Origin: Tubiluchus corallicola
Lineage: Eukaryota > Priapulida > Priapulimorpha > Priapulimorphida > Tubiluchidae
Direction of reading: 5' to 3'
DNA: 30,000 nucleotides
NCBI GenBank assembly: GCA_030141605.1
Contig: JAQGDQ010000372.1
Location: 1 to 30,000, forward strand
The position numbers and the translations under genes are program-made. Positions 10,300 through 30,000 of this stretch are shown one piece after another. Under the pieces are notes generated by a model. It ran no database searches and had not been told where the DNA came from. It saw only the letters and a list, made by a program, of their open reading frames with translations. The number at the start of each line of letters is the position of its first letter. The first letter of the stretch is position 1.

Positions 10300-11040
10300 A
10301 CTAAAAAAAACTAACCAGAGGTAGGGGAAAGCAATAACAAAAGCAAAGCCATGTTTAAATAAGCCAACACTAACAAAAATAAGAATCAGTGACTTGTATG
10401 AGTTATATTATCATAATTATAATACAGGCAGTACAATTTCATTTGTCACAGTTCTTTAACTATTGTTATTATTAATATTAAAAAGGCTCTAGCTGATGTT
10501 TCTTCTTTCTCTCAACAGATGGCACCAAACGTTTTATGTAAGAGAAAAAAGCATTTCCTCACACTAGTATCTCCAACCAGGCATCTACAAACAACTGAAG
10601 CCAGAGCAACTTTAACTTCAGCATATAATTCACCGATTACCATCTATGGTGACTATCTATAGTATAATTACAATGAGCCACAATCAAGCCATCCGGATAT
10701 TATTTAATTTAGCTTGACATACATAAATAAAATAGTACAATGTGTAGAAATGTACCTCGGATTTCACCGAAGGCTGTCAAACATGACAAATGCATAAAAC
10801 ATGGCAATGGTGGCATACTTGTCAAAACAAACAGTCATTATACAAACATGCTGCAAGCTATTATTTGAACTGCTTAAATAATTTATAGAAGCTAATCAAT
10901 GAATTACTGACGTACTCATAGAGGCTGAATAGCTCTAATAGTATTACATAATACAAAAATTAATGACATTGTGAAATGCAAGTAACAACATGTAATGAAG
11001 CCATCCTTATTTGCTACCATTTGAGATCACACTAAATTAA
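10300..11040. other. Unassigned stretch
   Basis: A polypyrimidine tract plus CAG at about 10500-10519 precedes ATG and a 47-codon open frame to 10663, with no recognisable protein. Nothing else seen. Confidence 0.35.
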
Positions 11041-11042
11041 TC

Positions 11043-11420
11043 TTAAAACGACTCGACGAAATTTAAAGAATTAAATTCATATGGTTTGCCTAACTGCCAA
11101 ATTAGTCGGGTCTGTCCCAAGGCTATACCGTCTCGGGTTTTATACCCCTTGGGATCCAACCATGGCGGACAGGCTTGCTGCCGGCGGTGAAAGGCCACGT
11201 CCCGGGTAACAGAGGGAGCTCTGGTACCCCGTGGGCGTGATGGTCTCATCCCCGAGGAGGCAGCCCACGCAGACTTACCAGCCAGCTAACAACTCGCCCT
11301 GGTGCTATATTTTGTTTTCGAAACCAGCAAAAGTACAAACCCGACCGGATTATCAGGACTTGACCCTGGTACGAACTGCCAAATTTGCCATCACAGAGTA
11401 ATATGCAGTTGGGCAAGGAT
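11043..11420 (-). other. GC-rich island with 68-codon ORF, probable element fragment
   Basis: GC content rises sharply from about 11095 to 11280 against the flanks. The minus-strand ORF at 11043-11249 includes DPKGYKTRDGIALGQTRLIW and stops. I do not recognise the protein. CTGCCAAATT recurs at about 11095 and 11377. The abrupt composition change suggests inserted material such as a transposon remnant. No target duplication was found. Confidence 0.3.
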
Positions 11421-12039
11421 AATAGTATAACACAGCAACATAGAGTGTCACTTTATGGCTTAAATATTTTCTATGATACTTTTAACAACATGTTCCAAAA
11501 ATAAACGAACTAATCTTAAGATAAGCTAGCAGCGCTCTTACTGAAAATCTTGGATTAGAAGAAAATGAAGTCCTTAGTGTGTTTAGTTGGGTAGCAAAAG
11601 ACAAAACGCTACCACATTGTTATCGGCTCAAAATCCCAACATACATCAGTAACTCCAAAAAATGATTATTATTAAACATGTTCACAGTATAACATGATTT
11701 ATTTTTACTAACAAAATGTGGATTATGAACCATTGAATTTTCAAAATCAAAATGCAAATAGAACTTGCTTTATCTTTTAAACCATTATCGACCATTAAAA
11801 CGGCTTCGTCTACTAGTTAGCATTGTTGGTTTAAGTTGTGTAAAACAATCATGCTAAATTCTGCATACACAAAGATATAAACCAACAATTTCAAGGCAGA
11901 TCAGTACATTTTTTCTTTATGTTTAACACAAGTAGAACTGAAACAAATTATCTAATTTTATCTTGTCTAAATGATTCAGGCGCAATTATAGTTCATGAAA
12001 TTGTTATAAAATAACGACAACGACAAGTTCCTGTAATTC
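11421..12039. other. Unassigned AT-rich stretch downstream of Ral
   Basis: No coding or RNA feature. It contains the candidate minus-strand AATAAA at 11698. Confidence 0.4.
11698..11703 (-). terminator. Possible polyadenylation signal for Ral
   Basis: AATAAA on the minus strand (TTTATT on plus), the first canonical hexamer I saw downstream of the Ral stop codon, about 1350 nt away. In DNA this AT-rich the motif is expected by chance, so this is only a candidate. Confidence 0.18.
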
Positions 12040-12200
12040 CGGTGGCGTGTGAACGACGCTTGCGGTGGCGTGTGAACGACGCTTGCGGTGGCGTGTGAAC
12101 GACGCTTGCGGTGGCGTGTGAACGACGCTTGCGGTGGCGTGTGAACGACGCTTGCGGTGGCGTGTGAACGCCGCTTGCGGTGGCGTGTGAACGACGCTTG
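12040..12200. repeat. 23-bp GC-rich minisatellite, 7 copies
   Basis: Units begin at 12040 and every 23 bp to 12178, each CGGTGGCGTGTGAACGACGC then TTG. One copy has GCCGC in place of GACGC. It is CpG-rich within AT-rich DNA. The overlapping minus-strand frames of 85-89 codons are translations of the repeat and are not called as genes. Confidence 0.96.
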
Positions 12201-12383
12201 TGGCAAGAAAAATCTATGCAAAAAATACTTATAATGGAAGCACAATCCAAGAGCAGAATTTGCCAGTGGTAGATTAACTAATGTTGAGAGTAGGCTGATT
12301 GCTGAATTCTATAAAAATAACATTAATCAACATAGAAACAATTGAACAGGGAAAAATTGAATGCACTCATTTGTGCAAATGCA

Positions 12384-12585
12384 CAGTGTCACACACACGA
12401 ACACACGTGCACATGCACAGTCACACACACGAACACACGTGCACACGCACAGTGTCACACACACGAACACATGTGCACACGCACAGTGTCACACACACGA
12501 ACACACGTGCACATGCACAGTGTCACACACACGAACACACGTGCACACGCACAGTGTCACACACACGAACACACGTGCACACGCT
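12384..12585. repeat. 34-bp CA-rich minisatellite, 6 copies
   Basis: Units start at 12384, 12418 (2 bp short), 12450, 12484, 12518 and 12552. They contain GTGTCACACACACGAACA and CGTGCACACGCA. Long alternating purine-pyrimidine runs could adopt Z-DNA. All three plus frames stay open as His/Thr-rich repeats, a sequence artefact. Confidence 0.95.
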
Positions 12586-12619
12586 AGTTATGAGTAACAG
12601 TGTTATTTCTTATACATAA

Positions 12620-13053
12620 ATGCACTTTAACTTCAATCTTATTTTTACTAATTTAGAAATACCACAAACATGCGTCACACATACAGTAAAGGAGTTTGGT
12701 CGTTTAAATAAAGAACTACAATAACACTAGGAATCATTGACTCAAACATATGAACACATAGTGCTTTAAAGAATGTCATTGGTTTGAATGACAAATAGCA
12801 ATATGCAATATCTTCTATTTTCAATAATATCCGACAACAGTAAATACACTGAAGACACGGAACTCAACAGATTTACTGTAACAAGAAACATTGTTTTCAT
12901 CTACACAGTGCAAAATGTTCTGGTAGCTTGAACATTAATAACATATTTTACAGGAACACTGATGTCTTAGAAAAAAACCCTTAATATTAATAATAATTAT
13001 TATTATTTAAATAGCTAGAACATATAAAAGTGGAGCTACGCTTTTGCGGTAAC
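12620..13053 (-). other. Region just downstream of the Ral stop, likely 3' UTR
   Basis: This segment follows TGA on the transcribed strand and has no ORF. It contains an AT-rich palindromic patch near 12981-13010. No canonical polyadenylation hexamer was seen here. Confidence 0.4.
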
Positions 13054-24282
<11,229 letters not shown>

Positions 24283-25010
24283 ATGAGCCAACAATCTCAA
24301 CACACAAACAACATCACTTCTTCTTCAGATGAGCCAACAATCTTAACACACAAACAACATCACTTCTTCTTCAGATGAGCCAACAATCTCAACACACAAA
24401 CAATATCACTTTTTGTTCAGATGAGCCAACAATCTCAACACACAAACAACATCACTTCTTCTTCAGATGAGCCAACAATTTCAACACACAAACAACATCA
24501 CTTCTTCTTCAGATGAGCCAACAATCTCAACACACAAACAACATCACTTTTTGTTCAGATGAGCCAACAATTTCAACACACAAACAACATCACTTCTTCT
24601 TCAGATGAGCCAACGATTTCAACACACAAACAACATCACTTCTTCTTCAGATGAGCCAACAATCTCAACACACAAACAACATCACTTTTTGTTCAGATGA
24701 GCCAACAATCTCAACACACAAACAACATCACTTTTTGTTCAGATGAGCCAACAATCTCAACACACAAACAATATCACTTTTTGTTCAGATGAGCCAACAA
24801 TCTCAACACACAAACAACATCACTTCTTCTTCAGATGAGCCAACAATCTCAACACACAAACAACATCACTTCTTCTTCAGATGAGTCAACAATCTCAACA
24901 CACCAACAACATCACTTGTTGTTCAGATGAGCTAACAATCTCAACACACAAACAACATAAGTTCTTCTTCAGATGAGCCAACAATCTCAACACACAAACA
25001 ATAGCACTTC
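24283..25010. repeat. 46-bp minisatellite, 16 copies
   Basis: Units start at 24283 and every 46 bp to 24973, each ATGAGCCAACAATCTCAACA, CACAAACAACATCACTTCTT and CTTCAG. Two main variants differ in the final part: CTTCTTCTTCAG and CTTTTTGTTCAG. The last three units are the most diverged. It lies in the Ral intron. On the transcribed strand each unit begins CTGAAGAAGAAG. Confidence 0.96.
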
Positions 25011-26089
25011 TTTAGTAGGTAGCTGGCTAGCTGACCTTTATTATTGGTTTAGTACGACCCCACAAAGCATTCCCTGAAAGATTCTACTATTACAAGTAGT
25101 TTGCCAGAACTTTCACTGAATAATTCATTCGTACCAATCAAATTTGCTGGCCCATGTTGGCCTACGATTCTACAATAAAGGAACCTTGCACAGCGCAGTT
25201 CATGATGAAATATTGAAAAGGAGAATTCTCAGTCAGGCTCAATGACTTGCGTGAGCGAATGTATTAACAAATGCGCCAGGGAATTCCGTGGCTGGGAAGC
25301 CTTTTATAAGACAACCATGTGCAAAAGAACGCCCGGAAATGACGTCAACGGGATAATTAAGCATTTCTTCAGTATTTTCTTAGCTTTCCGAACTGTCACC
25401 AATTTATCGGTAATTGCGTTGCTGCGATATAACAGTTTGAATTTAGGCGTGTAGAGGCGCAACTGGAGAGAGGGGCGAGGGGGCAGTTCACCTGATCTAC
25501 AACTGTACCACATCCCTGTAGCACTTGACCTGCATATCCCTAAGTGCAACGCCACGCGTCACATCAATCAAATGTTATGTAATTACTCCTTGTTTAATAT
25601 CATTAATAGCAATGCGATAATGAACTGTAGCTTACATGAACGTAGGCTGATGGTCTCCATGAGTGAATGAGAAAGTTCACCCTCTTGCAAAATGGAATTG
25701 CAAATGTAGAAATGAAACTTTGTCGAGTAATAATTCACACTGTAACGTTCACACTACAGCTAATAATGTTACGATAAAGGAACGTAATTATCGAAAACTC
25801 GCAAAATTAAACACCATTCAGTAGACATTAGAATTGGAGGACTCGAAAGCATATTGTTGCTTCCTTCTCACAATGACTCGTATATTTTACTTCATAATGT
25901 GTCAACAAATTGTACGTTTGATTGTACGTATGATTAACTGTAGAATAAGTTTAAAAAAACGCAATTAAATTTATTTAAGAGTCAAGTGCCCGGCCTACAA
26001 CTTCTAGAATGGTGAATGGCGGTGAAAAGATAGTTATAACGATCCCATAATAATGGCTGAGCAAATGTTTCGCAGACAGTAACGCTTGA
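25011..26089. other. Unassigned intron stretch
   Basis: Overlapping 70- and 83-codon frames near 25242-25555 show no domain. AATGACGTCAACG near 25338 contains a CRE-like TGACGTCA. Nothing else. Confidence 0.4.
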
Positions 26090-26097
26090 AATGTACG

Positions 26098-26650
<553 letters not shown>

Positions 26651-26658
26651 AATGTACG

Positions 26659-27200
26659 TGGCTAAAAATGAACTGGATAAAGAACTTGGTCGAATTCCTT
26701 CACAGAGAAAATCACGTCAGATTTGGCACAACAGAAAAGATCTTTCAGATTTCCCTGCAACAATCAGCACAGCTATAATGTCAGACCTTTTCTACTCACT
26801 TGCTGAACATGACATTTAAAATCAAGAGAGCTTTATGGATGGAAAAATAATGAGAAGCGCTCAACATGAAATCCTATTAGACAAGGTACTCGAGCGAAAT
26901 CTGTCGTCCTGTCAACGCACAATCGCCGAGAATTAGGAAGAGCTTTTTCCCCGGGAATCGATCTGGAATTGCGGCTTGCATGACTGCACCCCCACTGCAG
27001 GGGCTGCCCATGATAACTGGTTTCACCATACAAGTGCTTTCCCAATATTGCTTGAGAAGCTGGCAAACGTGAGAAAACAATTTAAATGCAACACGTGCCA
27101 GTAACGTACGCCCACATTTGAAAGGCTGAAGCGTTGTAGACTGCGTATGTTAGAAGCACATGCTGTCTCGTATACAGGTTTCTGTATAATACACCTATTA
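26659..27200. other. Intron stretch with a GC-richer unidentified segment
   Basis: Around 26877-27080 the minus strand has two overlapping frames of 67 and 77 codons and GATCGATTCCCGGGG, which resembles a pol III B box. It could be an old SINE. Not recognised. Confidence 0.3.
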
Positions 27201-27216
27201 AACTAGAATATGTGCG
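27201..27216. repeat. Target-site duplication, left copy
   Basis: AACTAGAATATGTGCG, identical to 27579-27594, bounding the LINE fragment between them. Confidence 0.93.
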
Positions 27217-27578
27217 CTTCTTCTTCTTCTTCCCAGCTTTTCCCTATTCGGGGTCGCCATTTGTGAATGAGTCTTCTCCACGCATTCCTGTTGTTGACCG
27301 TCTCTTCATTTATGTCTTCCCTTCCCACATGATCTTCACCGACTCTTCTTTTCAGGTGTCCATACCATCGCAATCTTGCGAGGCTTCCACTACTTCTACT
27401 GTTCCTCTGATATTATTATTTCTAATTTTATCTCTTCTTGTTATTCCCAGCATCCATCTCAACATCCTCATCTCCACCACACCCATTTTCTTCTCTTCGG
27501 TCTTCTTTAGAGAAGCTGCTTCCAGCCCATAGATTAGAACGGGTCTGACCACTTCTTTGTGGACTTTACCTTTACCTT
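27217..27578 (-). mobile_element. 5'-truncated LINE insertion, RT C-terminal end with (GAA)n tail
   Basis: On the minus strand the first frame reads VVRPVLIYGLEAASLKKTEE, then VEMRMLRWMLGITRRDKIRN and IRGTVEVVE. This is the classic tail of a non-LTR retrotransposon RT (VRPVLLYGSE...EMRMLRWM.G.TR.D.IRN..IRG). Near 27383 the match shifts frame and continues as ARLRWYGHLKRR, then NAWRRLIHKWRPRIGKSWEE, running into a (GAA)n tail at 27217. A perfect 16-bp target duplication flanks the 362-bp piece, so the insertion is fairly recent although the ORF is frameshifted. The 5' end carries a doubled GGTAAA. Confidence 0.92.
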
Positions 27579-27594
27579 AACTAGAATATGTGCG
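27579..27594. repeat. Target-site duplication, right copy
   Basis: AACTAGAATATGTGCG, identical to 27201-27216. Confidence 0.93.
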
Positions 27595-29470
27595 GTAATA
27601 CACGAAAAACATAAAATAAATACCAGACATTGCAATACATGCACAATAAAATTAGCATATTAATTACTAAAAAGCAAGAAATACTATTACTAATAATGAA
27701 AATTTAGGTAAAGTGTTTTACAATAAACAAAACAAAAAAATAATACATCCACGCTAAAATTAAGCGTATCAAATATTAAAAATAAGAAATAAGATCTAAA
27801 TAAGATGTCATATTGGAATGTTTCTTAAACTTTCAGAGACATTTTAACCTGGAAACTAAACAGCCTTTGAGACGTGAGCTTAACTTAAAAACCTCAATTC
27901 TATTTCCGGTCAATGCAGCGAATTTAACAAAGGAAAGAAGGCGAGCGAGTCGACTAGAAGTCAAGTTGTTTGTTCAATAGGTCAAATACATCAACAATTA
28001 AGTTTGTGAAACTAATCAGTGGTGATGAATAGACAGGCTAAACGAAAGTTTGCTCTTTGTACGAACGTTAGCTGCCCGCGGTCAGTATAAATACATTGTA
28101 AATATACAGACGCACAAAGAGACCTTGTTTTTGAAAGACATAAAGCTAGGTGATTAAAATTGAGATCGTGAAAAGTGGAAACTGCAATAATTCGTTATTT
28201 TACTCAGCTAGGCGCTACTGCTGTCAGCGCTGTCAATTAAAACTGTAGCTTTAAAATTACCATTGTGTAATTGCAGATCTGCTACATCATGCCATCAATA
28301 AAATGACTGCCCTGCTTAGCTAGTCCAGAAGAAATAAAATGAAAGGAATAAATAAAGAAATTGTGAGAAAAATAGTTTAATTCTGGATATGAAAAATGCT
28401 TATCCAAATATAATATACAGAAAATTATGGGTATTAGAAAAAACACGTTAAGTAAGGAATGATTAATAATACTATCACATTATGGTCTTTAAAATGTCTT
28501 AAAAACAAGGCGCTTATGATACCCGTGATAATTTTCAAAATATACCAAAGTCCGTCACACTTTACCTTGAGGAAAAGCCTAAAAAACTAAAAGCTTGGTT
28601 CCGTAAAAACATATAAATTTGAACAAACCTTCTAAAAAACACAGTTGACGTTGTACTATCTGCATTACAACTTTTAACTGCGTTATTACTACTAGTCTAT
28701 ACAACTAATCAACTTATCAAAAAAGAAAATATTTTTTGCATAGATGTAAACTATGATTCACCGTAACGCGCAATTACAAATGTTACGATACACGAATACT
28801 GGCAACAAAATATAACTATTAAATTTCATAAGTTGGCATAAGACTGACTGAATGGTATTTTATATAAATAACCTTCAAGCAGTATAATGAATAAGGAAAG
28901 ATTCGTTATTACCTCGATCACGTTTAACCTTTGGCTTGTATGTAAACATGTCATAATAGAATAAACACTTGCTCTAATTTATTGTGCAAACGAGCAGGTA
29001 GGTGAATCATTCAGCTTCCCATACAGCAGGAGACGAGGCGAGACGTTTGGAGGTCAGATAAAAATGTAATAGCTAAGAAATTTTCCGGGTTTGTGAGCTT
29101 CTCAATGATTGAATCCGCAGAGGATTTGCAGTAACTCTTTCGTCGTTAGAAAGCTTAAAAGTTGTGTGAGATCTGGTATAGTTCTTACAGAGAATAAGCT
29201 TTCGCTTCGAACATTTTTTTACATATCTATGATCAGGAGGTGGGCAAGGTTATACATAGAAAACATGTAACACTGAACTAAGATTTCCTCTTAAAGTTTT
29301 CTTACAGTTACTGATTTAAATTTCATCTCACAATTATCTATGCATATCTGATAACCATGGTTCAAGTTAAATTTTTTCTTGCAAATGTTGTTTTTCTGAA
29401 CATAAAAATATCCTCTTTGATATGATTTTGTGTTTTGGACCATATATAATTATCTGTAATGTTTGACTAT
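27595..29470. other. Unassigned AT-rich intron or upstream sequence
   Basis: No exon of 60 codons or more, tandem array or RNA gene seen. TATAAATAC near 28087 is an isolated TATA-like motif. Confidence 0.5.
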
Positions 29471-29481
29471 ATTTAGTAACG

Positions 29482-29610
29482 AAGGGTGGTTGACTCGATA
29501 ACCTTTGTTTTTTCGCCACCCTTTCTCCCATGTTCATTTGTATTTTTGTGTATTTTATTGTTAAATTAACGTAAATTTATGGAGAAAAATAAAAAAATTA
29601 CTTACTCTTA
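29482..29610 (+). mobile_element. Retroelement 3' end with conserved stem-loop and TTAC tail
   Basis: AAGGGTGG (29482-29489) pairs with CCACCCTT (29516-29523). The loop contains ACTCGATAACC and TTTTTTCG. The tail is AAAATAAAAAAATTACTTAC. It is about as long as, and clearly homologous to, the 3' end at 20686-20820. No coding sequence is retained. Confidence 0.6.
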
Positions 29611-30000
29611 AGTTATGTTCGAATGATACATTCTTTCCCCTGGTGACAGCTAACAAAGCCACAAGAAAGGGTCAAAGAGAAAAATCAGAATTTTGGCCAG
29701 GAAAGAAAGTCAGGTAAACAATTACAGTAATAAAACAGAAAATATTTTAAACCATTTATAAAAATGGGGATTACATGACTTGTACATATTGACAACAGTA
29801 TTTATTTATGATGGCATTACATCTATATCTTCATATATGTCATTTATGTCATTATTACAATATCTTAGGGTTATTTCTTTTTTACCTGCGACTTTTTTAC
29901 CTTGATTTATTATCTAGGTTTCCTTTCAGCCTGATAGGCTTACCTGTCAGCCAGAACGTGTATTGCCTATATTAAAAAACAAACAACGCCAGCGCTTTGC
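29611..30000. other. Unassigned window end
   Basis: AT-rich. CAGCCTGATAGGCTTACC and TGTCAGCC near 29928 form a weak local inverted repeat. No P-loop exon of Ral is visible here. Confidence 0.4.

Noticed and set aside
10520-10663. 47-codon ORF after a polypyrimidine-CAG acceptor
   Set aside because: No recognisable protein and no partner exon. Probably chance.
11976-12250. His/Arg-rich repeat ORFs on the minus strand
   Set aside because: Translations of the 23-bp minisatellite in two frames.
12299-12619. His/Thr/Cys-rich repeat ORFs in three plus frames
   Set aside because: All three frames are open because the 34-bp CA-rich unit has no stops. A real gene would favour one frame.

Overview
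This is an AT-rich stretch of animal nuclear DNA. It has spliced exons, long introns, many tandem repeats and many decayed transposable elements. There is no operon structure, no Shine-Dalgarno-led ORF and no CRISPR array. The 5S-rRNA-like segments and the kinds of LINE, SINE and MITE present suggest an invertebrate, probably aquatic. I cannot name the species.

The one host gene I can prove is a Ral small GTPase on the minus strand. Its last four coding exons lie at 23437-23533, 22459-22570, 15762-15936 and 13054-13164. They join in frame across three introns into the final 164 residues, covering switch I, switch II, NKSD, SAK, a polybasic tail and a CIIL prenylation box. The exon with the P-loop (about 38 residues) was not found and should lie beyond position 30000. 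The introns are large (866, 2597 and 6522 bp, and more than 6.4 kb upstream) and hold most of the repeats described here.

Layout: 1-330 is a trinucleotide array. 960-2323 is a 105-bp satellite with nested block duplication. 2690-2755 is a tRNA-like SINE piece. 3112-3750 is a LINE 3' end with an RT C-terminal zinc knuckle. 4364-4482 is a 23-bp array upstream of a TATA-like motif. 5640-6012 is a TTAA-flanked element. 6100-6240 is a LINE-like tail. 6844-7331 is a hAT-type MITE with an 8-bp target duplication. 7673-7940 is a SINE. 8219-8710 is a minus-strand LINE end. 9146-9310 is a hairpin-bearing retroelement end. 11040-11420 is a GC-rich island. 12040-12200 and 12384-12585 are minisatellites just downstream of the Ral stop codon.

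Inside the Ral locus: a TA-flanked MITE (13468-13917), a 43-bp satellite of about 30 copies that seems to have grown out of a reverse-transcriptase zinc-knuckle sequence (17722-18994), a second and longer TTAA element (19854-20873), two 5S-rRNA-derived segments in opposite orientation (one in a 509-bp insertion with a 14-bp target duplication), a 46-bp array (24283-25010), a hAT-type MITE carrying a CT/CTGT microsatellite (26098-26650), a young LINE fragment with a perfect 16-bp target duplication (27217-27578), and another hairpin-bearing retroelement end (29482-29610).

I found no multi-gene system. The most informative points are the insertions with intact target-site duplications, a shared 3' stem-loop whose stem changes while pairing is kept, and the satellite apparently born from transposon coding sequence.
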